A stretch of DNA of 64,000 nt. Source: an uncultured Acidimicrobiales bacterium. GTDB taxonomy: Bacteria; Actinomycetota; Acidimicrobiia; Acidimicrobiales; SZUA-35. Numbering within the stretch: the stretch's first letter is position 1; each line of letters begins with the position of its first letter. Below, one piece after another: positions 30,289-37,974 of this stretch. Made by a program: the position numbers and the translations under genes. Under the pieces are notes generated by a model. That model had not been told where the DNA came from, searched no databases, and saw nothing but the letters and a program-made list of their open reading frames with translations. The stretch lies in assembly GCA_937922805.1 (NCBI GenBank), contig CALAJV010000016.1, positions 248,001-312,000 of the forward strand, read 5' to 3'.

Positions 30289-32267
30289 CTCTTGTGTCTC
30301 CCAACGCCCGTGTACATCTTTGGAGTCGAGCCGGACTGATGGTGGCGGCATTCGCTGTCGCCGTAACTCTGGTTTCTGTTCTCGATCCGTTCGAACGTGG
30401 AGCGGCGATCCAAACTCGGGCCGTCGACTCAACCAGCCCTACGGTTGAGATTGTCGGTCACGGTTGGGGGCACGGCCGGGGACTAAGTCAGTATGGGGCC
30501 TTAGGCTACGCAACCGACGAGGGGTGGAGTCGTGATCAGATCCTTGACCACTACTACAGCAACACCTCAAGCGGAACAGTTGGCTCCTCCCACACCCCCA
30601 ATCCAGGCGGGCTCCGCGTAGAGCTGCTGTTCATGTCGGGCCGTCAAACGACGGTCAGCTTGAGCCAGGGCACGATCGAGTTGGTAGCAAGCGATGGAAC
30701 CGTTGTCGAAACCAGTGGTGTCAACGCGAACACCGTTCGACTCGTTCCGAATGGAAGCGAGCTGTCGGCGCAGTTCGGGTCTGGTTGTAACGGTCCGTGG
30801 GAAAATCCATCCCCTCTAGGCTCGTCTTCAATTCGAGTTAGGGCTCAGTCAGAAGGTGACGCTCAATCGAATCTTCTTCAGGTCTGTGGGCCCTCATACA
30901 GCGTTTGGTACGACGGGGACATCGTCTCGACCATTAGCGATGGACGCCAACGAACAACCAACGTTGTCACCGTCGACCAGTATCTGCGAGGTGTGGTGCC
31001 CAACGAGGTTCCCGCGTCGTGGCCGTCAACCGTGCTCGAGGTGCAGGCCATAGCGGCCCGGTCTTACGTGCTAGCGGGCGATCACAGATTCTCACCTGTC
31101 GCCGACACTTGTGACACTACCCGATGTCAAGTTTACGACGGCAGATATACAACTAAAGGAGGGTGGCGTCGCTCGACCCATCCGTCGACCGACGATGCCG
31201 TGGCTGCCACCAGCGGAATGGTTCGGAAGTTCTCCGATGGAAAAGTGGCCAGAACCGAATTCTCTTCCAGCACCGGAGGATATACCGCAGGTGGTGACTT
31301 TCCGGCCGTCCCCGACGACGGAGATGGCGTCGATCAAAATCCAAATTCAACCTGGACCGTAACCGTCGGGCTGAGCTCAGTTGAGGGAAAGTATGGGCTT
31401 GGTCCGATTAGAGAAATTGCGATCTTGGAGCGCAATGGCCTGGGCCAAGATGGCGGACGTGTTCTACGAGCTGAGTATCGATTCGAAAACGGTTCAGCCG
31501 CGGTAAGCGGCAACGACGTCCGCCGGGAACTGGGCTTAAAGTCTGACTGGTTCACACCCGGACCGATTCAGCGGGGCGATCAAAGTTCTGATCCGGATGA
31601 CCAATTTGGTGAAACTGATTCGGGCGAAGAAGATGGCGAACCGTCAGAACCACTACCGACCGTGGGCGAAGAGTTTGTTATTCGAACCTATGACCGCTTA
31701 CAAGGTCGCGAACCGACAGCCGGTGAGCTCAGCCAATGGAGCGAAAAGGCCAAGACCCGAGATGGTAAACGGTCGTTAGCCATCGAACTGGTCAATACTG
31801 ACTACTTCGCCGGAGTGCTCATCGATGATTTGTACCAGTCATCGTTGGGTCGAACGTCCGACGACCTTGGCCGGACTTACTGGGTCGACACGATGAAAGC
31901 CGGATTCGCGTACGAACAGGTGGGCGTCTATTTCTACGGCTCAGAGGAGTACTTCGGTCGAGTAGGTCGTTCCAACGATCGCTTTGTCGTTTCGCTCTAC
32001 CAGAATATCCTCGGCCGAGAACCAGATGCCGAGGGCCGTCGGTATTGGAACGACGCTTTAGAAGGTTCGGCTGACAACGTGGTGGTTGCCGAATCGTTCT
32101 ATCGCTCCGTTGAGTCCCGACGAGATCGATCTCGTCGACTCTATTGGCGAGTCCTCGATCGAAGCCCGACTGCGGAACAGGTCGAAGGGCTAGCTAGCCG
32201 CCTACTGGAAGTCGACGACCTTATGTTGGCGGCGGAAATCGCCGCCAGTGAAGGGATCAACGGATGA
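30285..32267 (+). CDS. Secreted SpoIID/LytB-domain protein with DUF4214
   Basis: A 660-aa exported protein. The signal segment lies at ~10-33 (LMVAAFAVAVTLVSVL). The SpoIID domain (~48-420) starts with EIVGHGWGHGRGLSQYGALG and contains DQYLRGVVPNEVPASWP, QAIAARSYVL and TEFSSSTGGYT. SpoIID enzymes are lytic transglycosylases acting on glycan strands lacking stem peptides. An acidic linker (DDQFGETDSGEEDGEPSEP) leads to DUF4214-like repeats at ~460-655 (LQGREPTAGELSQW, LGREPDAEGRRYWND), matching those of the upstream amidase. GTG 30285 overlaps the amidase stop (GTGA), so the pair is translationally coupled. Confidence 0.9.
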   Translation: MTLVSPNARVHLWSRAGLMVAAFAVAVTLVSVLDPFERGAAIQTRAVDSTSPTVEIVGHGWGHGRGLSQYGALGYATDEGWSRDQILDHYYSNTSSGTVGSSHTPNPGGLRVELLFMSGRQTTVSLSQGTIELVASDGTVVETSGVNANTVRLVPNGSELSAQFGSGCNGPWENPSPLGSSSIRVRAQSEGDAQSNLLQVCGPSYSVWYDGDIVSTISDGRQRTTNVVTVDQYLRGVVPNEVPASWPSTVLEVQAIAARSYVLAGDHRFSPVADTCDTTRCQVYDGRYTTKGGWRRSTHPSTDDAVAATSGMVRKFSDGKVARTEFSSSTGGYTAGGDFPAVPDDGDGVDQNPNSTWTVTVGLSSVEGKYGLGPIREIAILERNGLGQDGGRVLRAEYRFENGSAAVSGNDVRRELGLKSDWFTPGPIQRGDQSSDPDDQFGETDSGEEDGEPSEPLPTVGEEFVIRTYDRLQGREPTAGELSQWSEKAKTRDGKRSLAIELVNTDYFAGVLIDDLYQSSLGRTSDDLGRTYWVDTMKAGFAYEQVGVYFYGSEEYFGRVGRSNDRFVVSLYQNILGREPDAEGRRYWNDALEGSADNVVVAESFYRSVESRRDRSRRLYWRVLDRSPTAEQVEGLASRLLEVDDLMLAAEIAASEGING

Positions 32268-32284
32268 CGACCAACTCTGACCAA

Positions 32285-32306
32285 AGCGGCTGGTTTTTGT
32301 GCCGCT
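32285..32306 (+). other. Hairpin after the SpoIID gene
   Basis: AGCGGC (32285-32290) and GCCGCT (32301-32306) form a 6-bp stem with a T-rich loop (TGGTTTTTGT). It may slow or end transcription after the cell-wall enzymes. No T-run follows the stem. Confidence 0.3.
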
Positions 32307-32313
32307 GTGGACA

Positions 32314-32329
32314 GATGCTGGCCAGCATC
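32314..32329. promoter_or_regulatory. Perfect 16-bp palindrome upstream of the sugar-nucleotide/glycosyltransferase operon
   Basis: GATGCTGGCCAGCATC is a perfect palindrome 55 bp before the GDP-fucose synthase start. It looks like a dimeric-regulator operator for the operon that starts here, and could also fold as a hairpin. Confidence 0.45.
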
Positions 32330-32384
32330 AGATCTGGCGGCGAAGCGAATATAGAACGAACGATATCTACAGGATGTGAATGCA

Positions 32385-33413
32385 ATGTCAGTCGAACTTG
32401 ATGCTCCCATTTTCGTTGCCGGTCATCGAGGCATGGTTGGCTCGGCGATATGTCGGAAACTGGCCGCCGATGGCCACACCAACATTCTTACTGCCACCCG
32501 TGACCAACTCGACCTCCGAGACCAGCTGGCGGTCAACAACTGGTTTGCCGCCAATCGACCGAAGTATGTCTATTTGGTTGCTGGAACGGTTGGCGGCATT
32601 ATGGCCAACTCGACTCGCCAAGCAGAGTTTCTCTACGACAACATGATGATCCACACGCTTGTTATCGAAGCAAGCCGTCGCTTCGCCGTCTCTAAGCTGT
32701 TGTATCTAGGAAGCGCTTGTGTGTATCCGCGATTGAGCGATCAGCCGATTCAGGAAACGGCCTTAATGGCAGGCCCTCTCGAGCCGACAAACGAAGGTTA
32801 TGCCCTAGCCAAGATAGCTGGAATGCGGCTATGTGATTTTTATAGAGATCAGTATGGGTGCAACTTCATATCGGCGATGCCAACCAATCTTTATGGTCCG
32901 AATGACAACTTCGATCTCCAATCGAGCCATGTGCTACCAGCGCTAATGCGCAAAGTACATGAGGCCAAGCTAAACAATGAATCGACAGTCGAAATCTGGG
33001 GTACTGGGAAGGCGCGCCGTGAGTTTCTCCACGTTGACGACTTGGCGGATGCCTGTCTGTTTCTCATGGGGGCTTACGACGGACCAGGCCATATCAACGT
33101 AGGGACCGGAATCGATATCTCGATCGGAGACTTAGCCGCTCATATCCGCGACACAATTCATCCCGGATGCGATCTTGTGTTCGATCCGTCAAAACCGGAT
33201 GGAATGCCGAAGCGGGTTCTAGATGTCTCAATTCTGAATGCCCTGGGTTGGCAACCAACAATTGAGCTGGCGTCGGGGATTGCCTCGACCTATGAGTGGT
33301 ATCAAAAGGCTTATCTTGATATCGATGTCGACTCCGGAGTTGCCACTGAGAAAGACACTGAGAAAGACACAGCACTTCAGGCATCGCTTTCGGAACGTTC
33401 GGTGAGCCGATGA
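32385..33413 (+). CDS. fcl: GDP-L-fucose synthase
   Basis: A 342-aa extended SDR converting GDP-4-keto-6-deoxymannose to GDP-L-fucose. It has VAGHRGMVGSAICRKL (NADPH loop), GTVGGIMAN, LYLGSACVYP (Ser), YALAKIAGM (Tyr/Lys), PTNLYGPNDNFD and the C-terminal ALGWQPTIEL. ATG 32385 was preferred over GTG 32376, with AGGA upstream. The partner GDP-mannose 4,6-dehydratase gene is not in the window. The C-terminus carries a short duplicated EKDT from a 12-bp repeat. The stop overlaps the next start (ATGA). Confidence 0.93.
   Translation: MSVELDAPIFVAGHRGMVGSAICRKLAADGHTNILTATRDQLDLRDQLAVNNWFAANRPKYVYLVAGTVGGIMANSTRQAEFLYDNMMIHTLVIEASRRFAVSKLLYLGSACVYPRLSDQPIQETALMAGPLEPTNEGYALAKIAGMRLCDFYRDQYGCNFISAMPTNLYGPNDNFDLQSSHVLPALMRKVHEAKLNNESTVEIWGTGKARREFLHVDDLADACLFLMGAYDGPGHINVGTGIDISIGDLAAHIRDTIHPGCDLVFDPSKPDGMPKRVLDVSILNALGWQPTIELASGIASTYEWYQKAYLDIDVDSGVATEKDTEKDTALQASLSERSVSR
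33345..33368 (+). repeat. Tandem 12-bp duplication near the end of fcl
   Basis: ACTGAGAAAGAC occurs twice in succession and duplicates four residues in a non-conserved tail. Confidence 0.7.
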
Positions 33414-34696
33414 TTCAGCTCGACAACAATTTCGAACGGTCAGCTTCGGAGAAGCTCATGCCTCCCATGCCGCCCCTCTCGGCCTCGAACGGCGGCCCAC
33501 CTGAAGGCAACATTATCGCCTTTGTGTCTCCTCGGTTCGGTGATGGGGTAGTGGGAGGAGCAGAAGCAGTGATGGCCGATGCTGCTTTTGGTTTAGCCCG
33601 GCGGGGTCATAACGTCGAGATCCTGACAACGTGTGCCAAGGACCACTTCACCTGGGCCAACGAATTTCCCCCAGGGCGAACGGTCGTAGACGGCGTTAGC
33701 GTGACTCGTTTCCCGACTGTTCTGGGTGAAGGTTCCGCCCGTCAGCGGGTCGGAGACGAGATTCTCGCAGGCAAGCAGGTGTCGATCCAAGATCAACAGC
33801 TGTGGATCAACGACAGCCTTAGATGTCCTGAAATGTGGCATCACGTCTTCGACAACGGCGATCGATACCGAGCGCTGATCTTTGCCCCATACATGTTCTG
33901 GACAACCTACGCGGTGGCTCAGGTCCATCCGGCCAAGTCCATAATTATGCCGTGCCTACACGATGAGGAACCGGCCCGTTTAGATATTTTCCGCGAGCTA
34001 TTGGAAGGAGCCGGCGGCTTGTGGTTCCTCACTGAGCCCGAGCGAGATCTTGGACAACGCATGTACAACCTAGGGGATAGGCAAGCAATTGTCGGTGCCA
34101 GCGTGGCGGTACCAAACCAGTATGAGCCGACGTCGTTCACCTCAAAGTTCAACATTGATCGCCCGTTCATCTACTACGCAGGGCGTCGAGAATGGGGTAA
34201 GGGCTGGAACGCTCTGCTCGATGGCTATAGCCGCTTTGTGTCGCAACGGGGGAGACAGCTAGCTCTGGTAACTTCGGGCGTCGGATCGATCGACCACCCA
34301 CTGGAACGTAGCAACGACATAATCGATGTCGGCCTTCTCAGCGATGACGACAGAAATAGCGCAATGGCAGCAGCCGCTGCCTACCTCCAACCGAGTGCAA
34401 TGGAGTCGTTCTCTCGAACAGTTCTTGAGTCGATGCTGGCTGGAACGCCGGTCATCGCCAACGGCGCCAGCGATGTTGTCCAATGGCATGTTCAACGGTC
34501 AAACGCTGGTTTGGTTTACAACAACGAAGCCGAGTTGATTGAGTGCTTGAACTTTGTGACCGACCACCCGGAGGAGTTCAAAAGAGCGGCCGTAGGCGGA
34601 AGACAGTATGTGCTCGACCATTTTCAACTAGAGGATGTCCTACGTCGCATGGAGTACACGCTCGACCAGTGGCTTCCGGTTGGAGCGTTTGTATGA
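33410..34696 (+). CDS. Glycosyltransferase, family 4-like (GT-B)
   Basis: A 428-aa cytosolic sugar-nucleotide-dependent transferase. The N-terminal GT-B domain begins IIAFVSPRFGDGVVGGAEAV (acceptor-side loop). The C-terminal domain has FIYYAGRREWGKGWNALLDGY and the E-x7-E-like donor motif in LQPSAMESFSRTVLESMLAGTPVIA. It probably extends the polysaccharide repeat; the sugar is unknown. It overlaps fcl and the next glycosyltransferase by 4 bp each, so all three are coupled. Confidence 0.9.
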   Translation: MIQLDNNFERSASEKLMPPMPPLSASNGGPPEGNIIAFVSPRFGDGVVGGAEAVMADAAFGLARRGHNVEILTTCAKDHFTWANEFPPGRTVVDGVSVTRFPTVLGEGSARQRVGDEILAGKQVSIQDQQLWINDSLRCPEMWHHVFDNGDRYRALIFAPYMFWTTYAVAQVHPAKSIIMPCLHDEEPARLDIFRELLEGAGGLWFLTEPERDLGQRMYNLGDRQAIVGASVAVPNQYEPTSFTSKFNIDRPFIYYAGRREWGKGWNALLDGYSRFVSQRGRQLALVTSGVGSIDHPLERSNDIIDVGLLSDDDRNSAMAAAAAYLQPSAMESFSRTVLESMLAGTPVIANGASDVVQWHVQRSNAGLVYNNEAELIECLNFVTDHPEEFKRAAVGGRQYVLDHFQLEDVLRRMEYTLDQWLPVGAFV

Positions 34697-36411
34697 GTTC
34701 GATTCTTTTGGTAACACCGTTCGCCCCTCAACGAGACGGAATCGCCACCTACGCCGCCCAAGAGCTTCAACAACTGCGAGCAGACGGGCATAAAGTTGAC
34801 GTTGTTTCGCCGCTTCCTTCGGCCGCTCACTACCATGTCCCGCTCGGAAACCCAGCTGGTGCTCTGAAGCTAGTGCAACTGGCGACCGGTTACGATCGCA
34901 CGATCCTTCAGTTCGGCCCAGAAATGCTCTTTGGGCGAGCAAAGTCGGCGGCCGCTCGAGCAGCAGTGTGGGCTGCGTTGGCCGCACTCGGCCGAGCCTG
35001 TCCCTTGGATTTACGGATTCACGAGCTGGAATACGAGATTTTGACGAAGAGTCCAATCGAGCGATCAGCGGCGAGGCGAGCTATCCACGGCACCGACCGG
35101 GTGACCGTTCACACCGAGACTGAGGCGAATCAACTAGCCACCGTGGTCGGTATCGGCCGAGGCAAAGTCGAAGTGATCGATCATGGAGCTCATTTTGTTC
35201 CTAGAACTATGATGACCCGGGCTGAAGCCAAGGCGGCAATCGGTATTGACCCCAACCGCTTCGCCTTTGTTTCGATTGGATTCCTCCAGTATCACAAGGG
35301 ATTCGACCTTGCCGCCGAAGCGATGCTTAGCGCCAACCTTGGCAACGCCGAACTGCATATCGTTGGTTCGAAGCGGGTGTCTCACCCTGATATAAACCGT
35401 TACGTAGATGGTCTGAAACGGCTTTGCGCCGCCAGCGATCGAATGTTCTTACACGAACGATTCGTTAGTGATGACGAGTTCGATCAATGGGTTCGAGCTG
35501 CTGACGCGGTAGTTCTTCCGTATAGAGAAATCTGGTCTTCGAGTGTTTTGGAACGAGCGCAAGTACTCGGAACGAGAGTAATCGCATCTGATCTTCCCCA
35601 GCTGAAACAACAGGTAAGAGGAGATTCGCTGCTAATCAGCGACCTGGATGATCTGCGGGTAGCCATGGAGAAGTTGGTAGCGGCGGCCGACTACCCAGAT
35701 CACGATCTCATATCAGGAACGGGCGAGGGCCAGACCGGGAACGATCACCGAAGCTGGAATATCGCCGGAGAACCGAAACTACCTAGCGACTCCCGAGACA
35801 GCGCTTCATCTCCGCTTGACCTCGGAAGAGTTCAGGCTCAAGTCGAATTGCGCGCTCGTGCTGGGTTGCTTGGCCCATCGAGTGAGCAAGGACGCAAAAA
35901 CGACACGCCGCAGCCGCTGGCTTCCGAGTCGCTTATGGCGCTGGGTGATTACGAGAAACCGGAACCAGTTTCACATCGACTTGGCGTGGGTCGGGCGAAA
36001 AGAACAGTCTTGAGTCTCGTTAATTGGCAACTGGCTCCGATCATCCAACATGTTGAAGACCTGCAACGCGCTACCACCGAGGCCATTGTTCGACTCGAAC
36101 ATCGCCAGAATCAAATGGATGAGCGACCAATAGATGTGACCGATTCAGATCTCGGATCTGTCGGAGGAACAGACGCTCGTTTGGAACACGGCGTCGATGG
36201 TGTCTATCCGACGGTGGGCTTGGACGACCAATTCAAATCCGATTCTGGTATCGATCGTCTCGACCCGTTTCTGAGTCGCGAACTGGTCGAAGGTAAAAAC
36301 CGTCGACGGTCAACCGACCCCAGGGCTAGACGCGACCACGGCGAGTTGGCAGGTAGCGACGAACCTGAGCACTTGCCCGGCAAACCGTCACGCCAATCGG
36401 GAGGGCGCTGA
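34693..36411 (+). CDS. Glycosyltransferase with long disordered/helical C-terminal extension
   Basis: A 572-aa protein. Residues 1 to ~335 are a GT-B glycosyltransferase: SSILLVTPFAPQRDGIATYA, HGTDRVTVHTE, GFLQYHKGFDLAAEAM and LPYREIWSSSVLERAQVLGTRVIA. After that comes ~235 residues of hydrophilic sequence containing one amphipathic helical stretch (RTVLSLVNWQLAPIIQHVED then TTEAIVRLEHRQNQ), similar in style to NW-x-x-x-P tails I recall on polysaccharide methyltransferases and glycosyltransferases. The longer frame from 34543 overlaps the previous gene; ATG 34693 (ATGA overlap) was chosen. Stop and the next start are separated by 1 bp. Confidence 0.85.
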   Translation: MSSILLVTPFAPQRDGIATYAAQELQQLRADGHKVDVVSPLPSAAHYHVPLGNPAGALKLVQLATGYDRTILQFGPEMLFGRAKSAAARAAVWAALAALGRACPLDLRIHELEYEILTKSPIERSAARRAIHGTDRVTVHTETEANQLATVVGIGRGKVEVIDHGAHFVPRTMMTRAEAKAAIGIDPNRFAFVSIGFLQYHKGFDLAAEAMLSANLGNAELHIVGSKRVSHPDINRYVDGLKRLCAASDRMFLHERFVSDDEFDQWVRAADAVVLPYREIWSSSVLERAQVLGTRVIASDLPQLKQQVRGDSLLISDLDDLRVAMEKLVAAADYPDHDLISGTGEGQTGNDHRSWNIAGEPKLPSDSRDSASSPLDLGRVQAQVELRARAGLLGPSSEQGRKNDTPQPLASESLMALGDYEKPEPVSHRLGVGRAKRTVLSLVNWQLAPIIQHVEDLQRATTEAIVRLEHRQNQMDERPIDVTDSDLGSVGGTDARLEHGVDGVYPTVGLDDQFKSDSGIDRLDPFLSRELVEGKNRRRSTDPRARRDHGELAGSDEPEHLPGKPSRQSGGR

Positions 36412-36412
36412 T

Positions 36413-37471
36413 ATGAGAGTCATGGTAACTGGCGGCCTAGGATTCATTGGTTCCGCACTAGTGCGGCACCTGATAGAAGATACCGAACATGAGGTCGTCA
36501 ACGTCGATAAGGATTCGTACGCCTCTACGTTCGGAGCGGTTGAGGTAGTTGCCGATCACCCGCGCTATAGCTTTTACCAGTGCGACTTGGTTGATGACGC
36601 CGAACTAAGTCGGCTCGTCTCAACTCTGGAACCGGAAGCGATAGTTCATCTTGCGGCCGAGTCCCACGTTGACCGATCGATTGATGGTCCGAAAGAGTTT
36701 ATTGATTCCAACATTGTCGGAACCTTCAATTTGCTCCAGTCGGTATTGAGACTGAATCGATTCGAAAAACTCATTCACGTTTCGACCGACGAGGTTTTCG
36801 GATCGCTGGCCGAAGATGACGATCCGTTTAATGAGCGGACAAGATATGACCCTCGGTCGCCGTACTCGGCTTCGAAGGCGGCGTCAGATCACTTGGTTCG
36901 GTCTTGGGGCGAAACCTATGGCCTACCGTTCTGTATCACGAACTGTTCCAACAACTATGGTCCCTTCCAGTTCCCAGAAAAAATGATTCCGACTATGGTC
37001 CTGCGAGCTATGCGAGGCCAACAACTGCCGGTGTACGGCGATGGACGCAACATCCGAGACTGGCTTCATGTGGAAGACCATGTTCAGGCCTTGGCCAAGG
37101 TTCTAGAGTTCGGCGAAGCCGGGAGAAGCTACGCGATCGGCGGAAGCAGCGAACGTTCCAACTTGGCAGTGGTCAAAGAGATCTGTGATCTGGTCAACGA
37201 GTTAGTTCCAGGTGGCGCCAACTGCCACGAGTTGATTGAGTATGTTTCCGATCGGCCTGGACATGACCTCCGATATGCCGTCGATAGCAGTCGGATCCAG
37301 ACCGAACTCGGGTGGAGTCCGAGGTATCAATTTGGTGATGGACTCAGGCGAACCGTTGAATGGTACTTAGCCAACGATTGGTGGTGGATGCCGCTAATCG
37401 AGGCTGGTGCCGGCAACCGGGTAGGTCTTAGCTCATCGCTGACCAAGACTAGTGCGAGTGGGGTCGCATGA
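36413..37471 (+). CDS. rfbB: dTDP-glucose 4,6-dehydratase
   Basis: A 352-aa NAD-dependent extended SDR, second step of dTDP-L-rhamnose synthesis. VTGGLGFIGSALVRHL, HLAAESHVDRSIDGP, HVSTDEVFGSL, YSASKAASDHLV and NCSNNYGPFQFPEKMIP are all diagnostic of RfbB. The C-terminal DRPGHDLRYAVD and GLRRTVEWYL are complete. GGGAGG precedes ATG 36413. The ATGA overlap with the coiled-coil gene shows operon structure. rfbC, D and A follow two genes later. Confidence 0.95.
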   Translation: MRVMVTGGLGFIGSALVRHLIEDTEHEVVNVDKDSYASTFGAVEVVADHPRYSFYQCDLVDDAELSRLVSTLEPEAIVHLAAESHVDRSIDGPKEFIDSNIVGTFNLLQSVLRLNRFEKLIHVSTDEVFGSLAEDDDPFNERTRYDPRSPYSASKAASDHLVRSWGETYGLPFCITNCSNNYGPFQFPEKMIPTMVLRAMRGQQLPVYGDGRNIRDWLHVEDHVQALAKVLEFGEAGRSYAIGGSSERSNLAVVKEICDLVNELVPGGANCHELIEYVSDRPGHDLRYAVDSSRIQTELGWSPRYQFGDGLRRTVEWYLANDWWWMPLIEAGAGNRVGLSSSLTKTSASGVA

Positions 37472-37923
37472 GCGGTAGGAACGATAGTAAGAGCCCGATG
37501 TCTGGGCCGGAAGTGGGAGTGGAATCCTCAATTGCCCTACACCTTGAGCCGACGAACCAGGATCGGCCGCCGGAAGGCAAGGTCGAAGCGGTCGAGAGGG
37601 ATGGCCGACGCTGGGTCCCTCCGGCTGTCGACCAGTCTGCGCTTCGGTTAAAGCTGGATGACGTCTCACAAGAGCTGCTCCAAGCTCGCGATGCACTGAT
37701 TGGTGCCGAGAGTGAGGCTGGGGTTCTGCGGGCCAAGCTGACCGAACTAGATGCGCAACTACAAGCTCGGGATCGTGAAATCGGTGAGCTTTCGGCCAAG
37801 CTGTTGGCACTGGGAACTCAGCCAGCAGGGACGGGATCTTCGATTCAAAAAGCTGAGGCCGCGTTGCGTCCGGTGGCCCGTCAGATCAAGAGAGCGGCCA
37901 AGAGACGGGTTTCCGATCGATGA
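37468..37923 (+). CDS. Small coiled-coil protein of the polysaccharide locus
   Basis: A 151-aa soluble protein. Residues ~1-55 are disordered. Residues ~57-118 form a heptad-rich coiled coil (LRLKLDDVSQELLQARDAL, LRAKLTELDAQLQARD). The C-terminus is a strongly basic amphipathic helix (VARQIKRAAKRRV) that could bind membrane lipids or another protein. Its start overlaps the rfbB stop (ATGA), so it is made with the pathway enzymes. No family is recognised; an adaptor or length-measuring role is speculation. Confidence 0.7.
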   Translation: MSGRNDSKSPMSGPEVGVESSIALHLEPTNQDRPPEGKVEAVERDGRRWVPPAVDQSALRLKLDDVSQELLQARDALIGAESEAGVLRAKLTELDAQLQARDREIGELSAKLLALGTQPAGTGSSIQKAEAALRPVARQIKRAAKRRVSDR

Positions 37924-37974
37924 CTCGTAGGCGCTGCTTGACGCGGCCTTGGTCAGGTTCAGAGAAGGCCAACC

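Noticed and set aside
34543..34692. Upstream 50-codon extension of the second glycosyltransferase
   Set aside because: It overlaps the conserved C-terminus of the preceding glycosyltransferase; ATG 34693 with ATGA coupling fits.
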